Positions 43,105 through 54,936 are shown, counted from the first letter of the stretch. The stretch is DNA of 64,000 nt from Schistocerca nitens (GCF_023898315.1 NC_064616.1:709495389-709559388); one strand, 5' to 3'. Notes: a model not told the origin generated them from the sequence alone. A program made the numbers and translations.

Positions 43105-44360
43105 CACTAATGACCATTAAAATTGCTACACCACGAAGATGACGTGCTACAGACGCGAAATTTAACCGACAGGAAGAAGATACTGTGATATGCAAATGAT
43201 TAGCTCTTCAGAGCATTCACACAAGATTGGCGCAGGTGGCAACACCTACAACGTGCTGACATGAGGAAAGTTTCCAACCGATTTCTCATACACAGTTGAC
43301 CGGCGTTGCCTGGTGAAATGTTGTTGTGATGCCTCGTGTAAGGGGGAGAAATGCGTACCATCACGTTTCCGACTTTGATAATGGTCGGATTGTAGCCTAT
43401 CGCGATTGCGGTATATCGTATCGCGACATTGCTGCTCGCGTTGGTCGAGATCCAATAACTGTTAGCAGAATACGGAATCGGTGGGTTCAGGAGGGTAATA
43501 CGGAACGCCGTGCTGGATCCCAACGGCCTCGTATCACTAGCAGTCGAGATGACAGGTATCTTATCCGCATGGCTGTAACGGATCGTGCAGCCACGTCTCG
43601 ATCCCTGAGTCAACAGAAGGGGACGTTTGACAAGACAACAACCATCTGCACGAATAGTTCGGCGACGTTTGCAACAGCATGGACTATCAACTCGGAGATC
43701 ATGACTGCGGTTACCCTTGACGCTGCATCACAGACAGGAGCGCCTGCGATGGTGTACTCAACGACGAATCTGGGTGCACGAATGGTAAAACGTCATTTTT
43801 TCGGATGAATTCAGGTTCTGTTTATAGCATCATGATGATCACATCCGTGTTTGGCTACATCGCGCTGAACGCACATTGGAAGCGTGTATTCGTCAACGCC
43901 ATACTTGCGTATCATCCTGCGTGATGGTATGGGGTGCCATTGGTTACACGTCTCGGTCTCCTCTTATTCGCATTGACGGCACTTTGAACAGCGGACGTTA
44001 CATTTCAGATGTGTTACGACCCGTGGCTCTACCCTCCATTCGATCCCTGCGAAACCCTACATTTCAGCAGGATAATGCACGACCGCATGTACGGGCCTTT
44101 CTGGATACACAAAATGTTCGATTGCTGCCATGACCAGCACATTCTCCAGATCTCTCACCAATTGAAAACGTCTGGTCAATGGTGGCCGAGTAACTAGGTC
44201 GTCACAATACACCAGTCACTACTCGTGATGAACTGTGGTATCGTGTTGAAGGTTCATGGGCAGCTGTACCTGTACACGCCATCCAAGCGCTGTTTGACTC
44301 AATGCCCAGGCGTATCAAGGCCGTTATTACGGCCAGAGGAGGTTGTTCTCGGTACTGATT
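43105..44360 (+). mobile_element. Family Z Tc1-like transposon, opposite orientation, 3' end lost
   Basis: It starts CACTAATGACCATTAAAATT after TA (43103-43104) and runs through the whole transposase to a few bases after its end, but the terminal repeat expected at the right is absent; similarity stops near 44360. About 40 bp separate it from the inverted fragment to its left. Confidence 0.83.
43329..44360 (+). pseudogene. Family Z Tc1-like transposase, frameshifted
   Basis: The start ATG at 43329 gives MPRVRGRNAYHHVSDFDNGR. The helix-turn-helix region is intact and lacks the two stops of the 27-kb copy. A frameshift after SLSQQKGTF (about 43625) and others around 43700-43870 disrupt the domain around the first Asp. 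Frame 43876-44133 continues with VMVWGAIGYTSRSPLIRIDG and FQQDNARPHVRAFLDTQNV (second Asp), then a stop (TGA for TGG) at LLP. The third block SHQLKTSGQ is out of frame. Confidence 0.82.
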
Positions 44361-44699
44361 ATACTATTAAAATGAAACTGAGGAATGTAAGAAAACTATA
44401 CACTGGCAACCTTTCACATACGGCATCTAACATAAACGTTCCTCCGGCTTAAGCATTCACACACTTGAAAGAATATTAAAATTGCTTTCCCATTAGTTGC
44501 AAACAAAAGAATACAGATTTAAAATTTGAAAATCTGCACGTAGGGCCTACGCGCTGTCTTCGCTGTTGCGCTCATCGGCCTTGCGATGACTGAAAGTTTT
44601 TTTCTGAAAATGGTAAAATAATTTTAGAAATAACTGAATGGATTTCAATAGTTCTTCATACGTCCGCACATACGCACCTTTTCCATCTTTGACGAATCC
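44361..44699. other. Unassigned spacer
   Basis: About 340 AT-rich bases with no recognised feature. Confidence 0.4.
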
Positions 44700-45086
44700 C
44701 GCTGTTTCAGATATCCAATTGTATTTTACATATTAGTCTTACACAAGAAACTAGCAAAACACTTTTCTTATAGTTTTTATTCCGTTGTATCATGTGGTGC
44801 TGCATGGTTAGGTTTATCACAAAATCCTCTTTGTTCTTATCTTCTTTGTTGGTAGTGTAGTACATCCTGAGTCCTAATAAACAGTTCACAGCATTATATT
44901 TAACCTTTGCATTCGGCGAAGTCCTCCTGATGCTTGCCAGTTTCTGCCTTATGTAGCCCCTTGTATCTTTTGTGATATTGCAGACGAATCTGTGTTCCTC
45001 GCTGTCAGTTATGCACTTTGGCGAGTCTGTGAAATTGATTTCATGGAGACTAGACTTCGTCGCGATTTCTCTGTTTACGACAGTGT

Positions 45087-45287
45087 TCAAATGGTTCAAA
45101 TAGCTCTGAGCACTATGGGACTTAACTTCTAAGGTCATCAGTCCCCTAGAACTTAGAACTACTTAAACCTAAGTAACCTAAGGACATCACACACATCCAT
45201 GCCCGAGGCAGGATCCGAAGCTGCAACCGTAGCGGTCTCGCGGTAACAGACTGTAGCGCCTAGAACCGCTCGGCCACTACGGCCGGC
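45087..45287 (-). mobile_element. tRNA-headed SINE, type A
   Basis: Complete copy; complement starts AGCCGGCCGTAGTGGCCGAG and ends GCCATTTGAAC. Flanks TACGACAGTGT (45076-45086) and TACGGCAGTGT (45288-45298) differ at one base. Confidence 0.92.
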
Positions 45288-46267
45288 TACGGCAGTGTAC
45301 CACAGAGCTTTTACCAGTGAAGGAAAGTAAGGATTATGATGTTTTCCCGCGTCGAGCGACAATTGTTGGTCGGAAATGTGGTCTATTACATTCCTTGATT
45401 TATTTTCCATAATGGTCTTGTAGATTTCGTTAACTTTAGTCATTTTCTTTTGAGAGAATCTCGTGGGTATATAACTGTACTTCATGAGAAAATACCGGAA
45501 GTGATTGAGCGCAGCAGGCATGTGGAGTACAACAGGTGGCCGGAGGTAAGTCGGCGTAATTTCGTCCAGGAGATGAGCGTTCCGACTGTTCGGTGACATT
45601 CTCCACATCTTGTAGGTTTTGCACGCGTAAAGGGCTTGTGTCTTCTTGTGCACATCGATGAAATGTAGTCCTCATTTTAGTGTCGGGAGAGTCAACGTGT
45701 CATATTGTACTTTAGATATGTGGCCACGAAATATATAATGTCCAAGAGTTGACAGCACACTTTTTGTTAAATCGTGACGTATAGGCAGCCATTGGGTCAC
45801 TAATTTATTTTTTCAGTGATGTATAAATTCATCAATCGAACTTTTTGAAGCTCATTTAATTTTCTGACACTGTGTATCTGTGTACAAGCGCAAACCTTAG
45901 TAAGCAACTGCTTATAACTGGCGGCTATGGTGTGGCGTATTGTGCTCCTAAAAGCGACTAGTAGGCATTTCATCTTAACAGTTTCTTTTAATTGACTGTG
46001 ATGTATCACGCCTATTCCTTGCTCGGTGTTCATGATTCCTGATTTTGTCCCATTCAGTTGTGCACCTGATGCTTTTTCATATTCTCTCATTATCTGGAGA
46101 GCCATCTCTACCTCATTGACATGACAAGGAAGGCAATATCGTCAGCTTAAGCTCTACACACTCTTCTGCCTCTTTATCTGCAGTCTTTTTAAACGTTCCG
46201 TCAAACCAACAGTGGTTCTATGGCGATGACAAAAAGTGCCATCGGCATAGGGCATCACTTCCTTACG

Positions 46268-46471
46268 CCGGACGCGGTGGTCTCGCGGTTCTAGGCGCGC
46301 AGTCCGGAACCGTGCGACTGCTACGGTCGCAGGTTCGAATCCTGCCTCGGGCATGGATGTGTGTGATGTCCTTAGGTTAGTTAGGTTTAAGTAGTTCTAA
46401 GTTCTAGGGGACTTATGACCACAGCAGTTGAGTCCCATAGTGCTCAGAGCCATTTGAACCATTTTTTTGAA
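46268..46471 (+). mobile_element. tRNA-headed SINE, type A
   Basis: Complete: head CCGGACGCGGTGGTCTCGCG, B box GGTTCGAATCCTGCC, and tail ending TTTGAACCATTTTTTTGAA. CCTTACG (46261-46267; 46472-46478) is the likely target duplication. It shares the diagnostic GGGGACTTATGACCACAGCA with the copy at 62.4 kb, so they are one subfamily. Confidence 0.9.
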
Positions 46472-48299
46472 CCTTACGGAACTTTTTATTGGAATAGACC
46501 ACCTGTCGGACCGTGTGTAATGACCCTTGATGTACTGTTCCTTAACAAATTCTGTGTTATGCTGATGAATTGCAGGAAAAACCACAGTGTATGCACGATT
46601 TTGAAAAGGTAAAGTTTGTTCACCCTGTCAAACACTACTTCAAAATCTAAGCTTATGATAGCATATTTAATCTTGGAGGCGTCTTCGACAGATATTATAT
46701 CCATGTAGTCAGCTAGTGTTTGATATATGAATCTGCCTTTTCCGACACTCGTCTGATTTCGTCCAATGACGGTGTTCATCACAGTTTTCATATTTACTGA
46801 CAGAATACGAGTAAAAATTTTGTAATCGCTATTTAGCAACGTAATCTGCCTTAAATTCGTTACGGTGTTATTACTTGGTCTCTTTCGTACTAATACAAAA
46901 AGCCGTTTTCTAAATTTTTGAGGAATGTTCATATCAGGCTTCACTAGTTCGCTGCGTATCGCATTCAGTTTCGTATACAGTTATGGCCAGGAGACTATAA
47001 AGTTCCGTTGAGATACAGTCATATCCTAGGTATTTGGTTTTTAGACCGTGAAATACAACACCTTCCAGCTCATTTTCTGTCACATCTGTAACGAGTTCGT
47101 CTGTATACGCAGGGCTAAGTCTGGTCGTCAAGTTTCTTCAAAACTGTCAAGTGCATTTGAGTCATCGTTTTATTGGACATCAGTTCTGTGTAATTATTCT
47201 GAATGGCATTTCTAATATAGTTTGGCCTTGTTAAAATAGTGCCTTCGTGGGATTTTAGTTCAGTTAATATCTTTGTCCTTACTCTTTTATTCTCGCGTAT
47301 TACGTGGCACATGGACGTCTCTTCATCTTTTGCCGTATTATCCATCCTAGCTCTGATTTTGAAACCATGTATCTGTATCCGTTCTGAAATTAATATTTTC
47401 GTTAGCACTGTTTTAATTCTGTAGTAGTTTTCAATTACTATAGCATATCCGGTGAATATCATGGATTGCTGAATTTTTTGTTTAGTGCATTCTGTCCGCC
47501 ATTTTATTGCCGAATCAAACGTACTGAAATTAGCTTCACTTTCATTACACGCCTGAGTGAACCGCTGTCTACATTATGGATCTTCTATGTGTGCAACATT
47601 GCATTTCCATTGTCCTTTACCTCGGTACGTTTCCTGTTTCTTCAAATTCAGTGTGCAAATATAAGCTGCATGGTCTCAGAAGCTGGATAGCCAAATCTCA
47701 GTTTGCAAAATTTGGTGTTTGAGGTTATCTTATTCGGTCTAATCTACCTCCAGAGTGATTTGCCACGTGAATAAAACCAGGAGATGCTCCAAACTTGTGT
47801 TCCCACGTATCGATTGAAACAAAGTCCTTAACTATGTGTCCTAGTTCCAGCGATTTGTTAAAATGTGGCGTCTGAGCTTTGGCCTTAGTTACAAAGCTAA
47901 AGTCTCCCCCCAGGATTAGTTGGTCCACAAATAGCGGAAGCATCTCTTCTTTGAAGGATTCCGCTCTGCGTCGCCTGTTGGTTGAGCCTGATTGTGCACA
48001 TACACTTACGATTCTAATATTATTGATGGTCACAGCTATTCCTCTAATTCTATATTCTTGTCAATAATTCCTCCTTTTGTTAGGATTGCAGTTCCCAAAT
48101 CAGAACCACGTCACGGGTTTGCTATCACGTTATAGCCAGGTATCTGATCTAAATTGGTTTTTGCTACCTCCTGAAGCAACAGGACATCAGTGTCAGCAGC
48201 GTATATTAGGTCTTAGATGTTGTTAAGCTTGAGGGAACTTCAGATCTTATTTATATTTAATGTAGTAATTTTATATGCTTTCAGATCACTCACTTGTGG

Positions 48300-49560
48300 T
48301 TGTACTGTAGTGACTATGAATATTCTACATTTAAATACACGTCAGAGTCCTCTTCTATATCATCTTCCTATGTCCCCAGACTAGTATCTTCGTCTGCCGC
48401 TTCAGTTGTCTTCGAAGGATATTCAGTAATTCTGGAACTCATATCAGCGTCCATGTTTCCGTCTTCTACCTCTGCTGCCCCGTCAGTGGTGGTAACACCC
48501 TTTAACTTAATACTGTGGCGTTATTGCTGTTCAAAGAAACTGTCTTCTCAGTATCCGGGTTCACTAATCTTCGATCCTTGGGGGGTTTAGCAGTTTTTTG
48601 ACTCTCGTTGGTATCCAGAGTTTCTTGTTGGATTTGTGTTGACATGCGTTCGTCGGTTATTGCTCTTTCCTTCTTCTCTTCGGCCCCTCCCGACGGAGGT
48701 TCGAGTCCTCCCTCGGACGTGGGTGTTTGTGTTTTGTTCTTAGCATAAGTTAGTTTAAGTAGTGTGTAAGTCTAGGGACCGATGACCTAAGTAGTTTGGT
48801 CCCTTAGTAATTCACACGCATTTGAACTTCTTCTCTTTGTTGGAGGAAGTTTGTTCTGTTGATTTAAATTTTTCTATGACTTCAGTTACTTCAGTATCAG
48901 TTGACGGCTCTTCTTTCCTCTCAGGAATAGCCGTAGGGGGTCTCAGAGGGCTGCTGAACGCTATTTTCGGGGCGGGGTTCTACATTATTTTCTCTAGACG
49001 GTTGTTCGGTCATTTGACCAAGCGCCGCCGCTGCGTAAGTAGTGAACAAAATTGTCATCTTCCGAGGCTCCACTCTTTCTCTTGTTGCAGCTGTGCAACT
49101 CGTCTGTGGATGCACTATGAACGAAAATGATCTGGCGAATTGCAGATCGCGCACGTCCTTGGTTGCCCGTCATAGATAACGAATCCTCTATACTCACAAA
49201 CATTAATTAATGACGTTATACGTCGCTGAAGGTCCATCTTCAGCTACCTAACACCGTTCAAAACCGAAAATTTATGAGCATTTGACCATTTCTCGGCGAA
49301 TTTAGATGGAACTTCCCCATAGGGGGCTATCACTACATCATTTGCTCTGCACGAATTTCAAAAGGTAATTTAAATATCCTAATAGTTCTAATAGCGAGTC
49401 CTGCATGGTTAGCAGTAACCTCACCATCATTGTGATTGCACTGAAGTGAACCAACAGTGGATTCCACAACTTTCTCGTATGATTCGAAGTTTTTCAAATT
49501 CAGATACATGGCAAGTGAGAAGTGATGTCTGATTGCATCCTCAGATCGAACTTTGACTTC
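48300..49560 (-). pseudogene. L1/Tx1-like ORF1 with CCHC zinc knuckle
   Basis: From about 49540 the minus strand encodes VEDAIRHHFSLAMYLNLKNF and ESYEKVVESTVGSLQCN, an RNA-binding-like region. Then comes a CX2CX4HX4C knuckle at 49112-49153 whose penultimate residue codon is TAG. The tail is polar and low-complexity (KEEPSTDTEVTEVIEKF, about 48890). A type B SINE splits the last part (48681-48826). It would have been the RNA-binding partner of the ORF2 protein. Confidence 0.62.
48681..48826 (+). mobile_element. tRNA-headed SINE, type B, 5'-truncated
   Basis: It starts just before the B box (GGTTCGAGTCCTCCCTC) and ends at TCACACGCATTTGAA. CTTCTTCTCTT flanks both ends exactly (48670-48680; 48827-48837). 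Confidence 0.92.
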
Positions 49561-49700
49561 TTCTAGCCATGCTTGACTTTAAAAGACTTGGGTCGGGCAA
49601 AACACTGATCGGAAGTAAGTTACAATGTGTCTTTTCTATTAAGTTCAGCCAACACTGATTGTTCTTTACAGAAGACTCAGACTACGGCGAAACGCTTGCG

Positions 49701-51247
49701 TAAAGCCGTCGGCACACGGACCGTGCTGTCGAACATTAACGTTGAGCGTGCCAAGTTCAACGTGCTGCTGAACGCTCAGGAACGATGCGACTTGTGCATA
49801 CGGTATGTGGGCCCCAACGTGATATATGCGATTGCAACGCACTCCAGCGGCAGCTGAGGGATGTTTCTAGTTCGTAAATCACATTGTTTACTGAACGGGC
49901 GCGCGTAAAATTCCCACGTTAGCTCTATTAAAACGCACATTTCCTCCATCATCCACGAAAAGGAAAGTACCATGTCCAATCAATAAGGACACAGGCTTAT
50001 AAAAGATCCATAACAAACATTGGGGTGCAAATTTGGTATACTTCTCCGCATAAGATAAACATTACTTCATCATTCCCACATTTTAGTAAAACCCCAAGGT
50101 CAGTCTTACTTGATCACTGTTCCTACCAGTAGCAGAATCTTTGCAACATTTGAATTACGAAGTGTAAAAGAAAAAGGAGCAAAATATCTTTATACAAGTA
50201 GCGCAAGCTTTGCTGTAGGTTAAGCCAATCGAACAAAGTCACCCCTCAAAAAAAGGTGAACTTACATTTACATAACTTCAAATATTATAGTATGTAGTTA
50301 TATTAAACTAATAATAAAGGATCAGAACCTAATCAAAACGCGAATGTTAGGAAGAAAAAAAATAGGAAGTGGCAACTATCACCCCAACACACAATTCAAT
50401 AGCACATACTGACGCTTTTTTTTATCTCATTTTGTTCGCTTTCGTTCGTTGTATCTGCTCGGGGCGGACGTCGCAAGACACCCGTTTCAGTTCGTAGTTG
50501 ATCCATTAACTCAGTCTTTTTATTACAGAGGGCAGCTAACTTTTTTTGTTCGTTAGTGATCGTTATATTTGTTCGGGGCGGACGTTCCATGAATCTTGTT
50601 TGAGTTCATTGTTCATCCATGAACTCAGTTTTTTTATTACAGATGGCAGCTAATCCTCTGACCGAACACGCTGAGCTACCGTGCCGGCACGCTAGTCATT
50701 ACACTATACCAACAATCATAGTATGTTACCCATTGCTGAAAACCTTAATCGTACATATGTTACTAACTGAAATTTAATTATAACAAATTGTACCAAGAAC
50801 AATACGTTTTGGGTGAATCTTCACTGCGTCGCTGCCTTCAAATAGCCTTCTCTCATAATACGCAAGTTACAATAATTCTTTTGCCACGAATATGATGTTT
50901 CTCATTATTTTATTGGAACGAATCACGCAGGTAACAACGGGTGTTCCAGTGATTCTCAATTTGCTGGTGCTCAGAAACAGCATATATACATATAGGCATG
51001 AAATGAAATGCCAACATGGCGCCTCACAAGTCTGTACTAAAGGGGGACGGCGTATGTGTGTCGTAGGTGGCGTTATGCCATCTCATTGGTCAACGCTCAG
51101 ACGCACGCTCAGAGTATCTGACATGCCAGATATTGCTCTGCACGTCCGGAAAGACTCCCGAACGTGCTATCCCACGGTATGACGTCATAAACTCGGCACG
51201 CTCAACGCTTAACGTTCGGATGCAAGGTCCGTGTGCCGACGGCTTTA
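49701..51247. mobile_element. Unclassified DNA element with long terminal inverted repeats
   Basis: The ends TAAAGCCGTCGGCACACGGA and, complemented, the same 20 bases (51247 inward) match perfectly; similarity continues for about 50 bp through CGAACRTTAA and GTTGAGCGTGCC. ACGCTCA-type subterminal motifs recur inside both ends. No transposase is evident, so it is non-autonomous. A target duplication was not recognised, so the superfamily is open (hAT, PIF/Harbinger or another). It holds a SINE. Confidence 0.65.
50412..50693 (-). mobile_element. tRNA-headed SINE, type E, with a duplicated body
   Basis: The complement begins GCCGGCACGGTAGCTCAGCG with TTCGGTCAGAGG (tRNA-like head). The body with GCTGCC, AAAAAGACTGAG or AAAAAACTGAG, and GACGTCCGCCCCGA occurs twice in tandem (about 50548-50660 and 50430-50545). 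It ends in an A-rich tract. The family is recalled from other polyneopteran sequence. Confidence 0.6.
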
Positions 51248-52764
51248 CGGTGTGGATGTGAACAAAGTCAGCCACTGCGCGAAGCACAACGGGATAACCA
51301 CTCGCCACCACCGCTGCAGGCAGACTGACCACTCAGCCACAGACGCGGACTTACTGTCAGCAGTGTGACTTACAAATATAGCTCTCGAGCTGCCAGCGTC
51401 TGGCGTTGGGCGAGGCGATGGCGTGGCCGAAATTGAGCAGACAGGTAAGAGCCGACAGCGGCAAGGGGAGTCGTTGTCAGAATAGCGCGTGTGTGGCTGT
51501 CAGTGTCCTCATTATTCACTGTTGCGATTACTGAAGGTATCTACGCCAAGAAAATTTTGTTACTCTCCTATTTTTGTTATCGGTCTATCTAAGGAGGATT
51601 TAGTACCGTGTCGCCATTATAGATATTATTGTTATCATTGTTGTCATTGTTCCTCAAGCTATAGCTTTCGAACTTCAACTGAATGCATAAATAAAACTGA
51701 ACTCTGACTCAAAAAATACACTAAACTACCGGATGTCAATACAGAGAAACGCCGTACCTCGTTCTATATTACTTCATAACCATGGGAATATTTTGCAGAT
51801 TTCAAACATTAAAACATGTATCAGGTAACTAGACTGCTTTCAGAAACATTAGTAAAGTAATACACAATTAATAAATAAACTGAACAAACTGTTCATAGAT
51901 TACTAAAAATAATGAATTGTTTGACATTATATGCTGTGGTATGGACAAATACCTGAGGTAACGCAGGCGCCGTTTCCACTTGTACTGTAGTTGGTTCATA
52001 TACATTGTTGAGACTTTTCAACTCTTGGCAGTTGACAACGACCGCCTGCACTTCCACTTTCTGTGGGTCGGAAATGCAGCAGCTACGCTCATCATGTCTG
52101 CAACCAGATAAAGAGAAAATGCTTGTGAATTTGATAGATAATACACAGCGTGTAAAATAGCCTCTATAACAAAAACAAAGTGCATGTTCAACGAAGGCTA
52201 CATGTGCCCAAAAGTACACTAGAAAGATATATTTTCACACTGTGTGCGTGGAGGCAAAATTTTAATGAAACTGTTGGGCAGCATTTCGGAATGTAATCAC
52301 TCTCACGAATATTACATTGCTATGTGGCCCTTCTTTGTAATACACTGTGTGTTTATTGAAACGAAGAAAGTATAAGCTGCTGTTATACATTCATATGTTT
52401 ACTCCAGAAACCACTGTACATTGTATAGGTAGGTACAGAGTGACAATTATTGAACTATATGAAATAAAATCGTCATAACTTCTGAATGGTTTGTGTTAGG
52501 AGGTTCAAACTGCACGGTTGGCCGAGGGGCATGATGGGAATTAGTATGCTCAAGAGCACGCGCCTTATTGTCGTCGGCCATTTCCACGTGAAAATGTCAC
52601 GGTACAGTGTGTCTGAGCGTACTCCTCCTTCCTTTCTTAAGTACTGGTGTACAGTGCAGCTTTCTAGTCTTAGGTACGGATCTTTCGTCGAGCGAGCGGT
52701 TGTGTATGACTGCTAAGAATAAGTCTGTTGTATCAGTATACTCTTAAAGGAACCTAACTACTAC
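51248..52764. other. Mostly unassigned; holds one candidate exon
   Basis: No transposon is recognised in these 1.5 kb, unusual for this window. A candidate exon lies at 51953-52097 on the minus strand. GAGCAGACAGGTAAGAG near 51437 looks like a splice donor on the plus strand without other support. Confidence 0.35.
51953..52097 (-). CDS. Candidate internal exon of an unknown host gene
   Basis: On the minus strand a pyrimidine-rich tract TTTTCTCTTTATCTGGTTGC ending in AG (52099-52098) precedes 145 bp that stay open in one frame and end in CAG followed by GTATTTG (donor GT at 51952-51951). The open frame translates to a partly acidic, Val/Gln-rich peptide beginning HDERSCCISDPQKVEVQAVV and ending TAPALPQ. 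Entry would be in phase 1, exit at a codon boundary. I do not recognise the protein. No neighbouring exon was identified, so chance remains possible. Confidence 0.3.
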
Positions 52765-52766
52765 TA

Positions 52767-53431
52767 GGGCTATCCGGAAAGTAGGTTCCGATCGGTCGTG
52801 AAATGGAAACAACTGTGAAAATCGGATGAAGCTTTGCATGGACGTGTTGGGCAGTGTCTCTAATACGCCCGTCGATCGCGTCACGTCGTTATTTTAAGGC
52901 GTGAGCGCACTGTGAGCGTGTAAATATGCCTAGAAAACTAGAAAATAGTGTCTCCCGCCAAGCACGAGGCCCCAGTGCGAAATTTACCCCGAAGCTATGC
53001 AGCCCACATAACATAACTGTCATGAGTATCTCCTTTCAAAACAATTCTCAGCCGCATTCTGCAGGGGCAACGAAGATGATCCTGCAGCGTTTTCGATGGG
53101 AAATGTTTGATCACCCACAATACAGCCCGTAATTGGCTCCCCCTGAGTTTCATCTCTCCTCACATGAATCAGTGGCTGTGAAGACAACATTCTGGCACGC
53201 ACAGCGAGCTGTAGACCACTGTAGAGAATTGGCGGCAAGCACTGGCGGCTGCCTTCTATGAGGAGAATATTGGAAAGTTGCTACAACGCTATTACGAATG
53301 TCGAAGTCGGAGCGGCAACTATGCAGATTAGTTTGTAGAAGGCGTAGCTAACTGTTGCAAAAAAAAACATTTTTGCTTTTCACAGTGGTTTCCATTTTGT
53401 GGCCGATCGGAACTTACTTTCCGAACATCCT
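52767..53431 (+). mobile_element. Internally deleted mariner
   Basis: The left end is GGGCTATCCGGAAAGTAGGT after TA (52765-52766), and the complemented right end (to about 53431) is GATGTTCGGAAAGTAAGTTC; inner bases CCGATCGG match as well. Between them are a 5' leader, a stub start MPRKLENSV and then the C-terminal transposase only: NNSQPHSAGATKMILQRF and FDHPQYSP, where the next catalytic residue is lost to a stop. At about 665 bp it lacks half of a full mariner. It could have moved only with another copy's transposase. Confidence 0.75.
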
Positions 53432-54080
53432 TTGCATATTGTATGCAACGGAAGTCTTTCCTTTGTTAAGTGATTTAAGCTACTTCGTTATACCTAGAGT
53501 ACCTGCTTCTAACGTACTAGTCTTGTCAGCTGTTCTTGGTTCGAAATCTGGAGTATTTACTCCGTCTCTCACTCTGTGTGTAATTACTGCTTATGAGCTA
53601 TGAATGTTCGGGATCCCGTTTTCATTTAGTTACAATGTAGTGGACTTGTCATGCCGAATACGCTGTTGAACTTGATTCAACGCCAAATGAAAGGCGCTGT
53701 TGCGCAGGCGGCCTTGCGTGACAAACGGCTCGTGGGAACTGTCGTGACTGGCTACGGCCACGCTGTTGGCCTCCGCCACTCACACGGTTTGCATGCCATG
53801 CATGTTAAACGAAAAAAAAAAAAATACTTTGCATCAACGATACCACTACGATCTATATTATTGTCATTTCGAACACTCCCTACAATGGGGAGGTCGAAAA
53901 AACAACATTTCCAATGCTAGAGATATATTTTACAAAAACGAAAATTCTGTTGCGAAGGACCAAATAATTTCATCGGGTCGTTGAACCCTAACCACCCTTC
54001 CCTTTTCAGTTTCACAGAATAAAGGTTGGAGTCCACAGCAGCGAGTAGACGTAAGACGGAGAAAACACGTATGTCAATCT
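53432..54080. other. Unassigned stretch
   Basis: No recognised gene. Frames at 53355-53603 and 53651-53920 (+) have no motif I can name. Confidence 0.35.
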
Positions 54081-54936
54081 ACATCTACATCTATACTCCG
54101 CAAGCAACCTGACGGTGTGTGGCGGAGGGTACCCTGAGTGTCTCTATCGCCTCTCCCTTCTATTCCAGTCTCGTATTGTTCGTGGAAAGAAAGATTGTCT
54201 GTATGCCTCTGTGTGGGCTCTAATCTCTCTGATTTTATCCTCATGGTCTCTTCGCGAGATATACGTAGGAGGGAGCAATATACTGCTTGACTCCTCGGTG
54301 AAGGTATGTTCTCGAAACTTCAACAAAAGCCCATATCGAGCTACTGAGCGTCTCTCTTGCAGAGTCTTCCACTGGATTTTATCTATCATCTCCGTAACGC
54401 TTTCGCGATTACTAAATGATCCTGTAACGAAGCGCGCTGCTCTCCGTTGGATCTTCTCTATCTCTTCTATCAACCCTATCTGGTACGGATCCCACACCGG
54501 TGAGCAGTATTCAAGCAGTGGGCGAACACGTGTACTGTAACCTACTTCCTTTGTTTTCGGACTGCATTTCCTTAGGATTCTTCCAATGAATCTCAGTCTG
54601 GCATCTGCTTTACCGACGATTAATTTTATATGATCATTCCATTTTCGATCACTCCTAATGCCTGCTCCCAGATAATTTATGGAATTAACTGTTTCCAGTT
54701 GCTGATCTGCTATATTGTAGCTAAATGATAAAGGATCTTTCTTTCTGTTTATTCGCAGCACATTGCACTTGTCTACATTGAGATTCAATTGCCATTCCGT
54801 GCACCATGCGTCAATTCGTTGCAGATCCTCCTGTATTTCAGTACAATTTTCCATTGTTACAACCTCTCAATATACTACAGCATCATCCGCAAAAAGCCTC
54901 AGTGAAATTCTGATGTTATCCACAAGGTCATTTATA

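Larger units (their letters stand above)
44707..48290 (-). pseudogene. L1/Tx1-like ORF2: endonuclease and reverse transcriptase
   Basis: From about 48270: ITTLNINKI, DTDVLLLQEVAKTNLDQIPG, GSDLGTAILTKGG (endonuclease N-terminal half), LILGGDFSFV (about 47910) and GGRLDRI (about 47730). Reverse transcriptase: TNLRQITLLNSDYKIFTRIL (about 46840), RNQTSVGKGRFI, YAIISLDFEVVFDRVNKLYL (about 46650; first Asp block), and KASGAQLNGTKSGIMN (about 46050). The block with YADD lies in an eroded, SINE-interrupted stretch (46110-46490) and was not located. A C-terminal region follows to 44707, with a His/Cys-containing RFVCNITKDTRGYIRQKL. Stops and frameshifts abound. Confidence 0.68.
44700..49560 (-). mobile_element. 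L1/Tx1-like LINE, ORF1 plus ORF2, with three SINE insertions
   Basis: The minus strand carries an ORF1 with a zinc knuckle, then an apurinic-type endonuclease and a reverse transcriptase of the L1/Tx1 style. SINEs lie at 45087-45287, 46268-46471 and 48681-48826. The total without them is about 4.3 kb. The end coordinates are approximate. It is clearly inactive. Confidence 0.7.
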
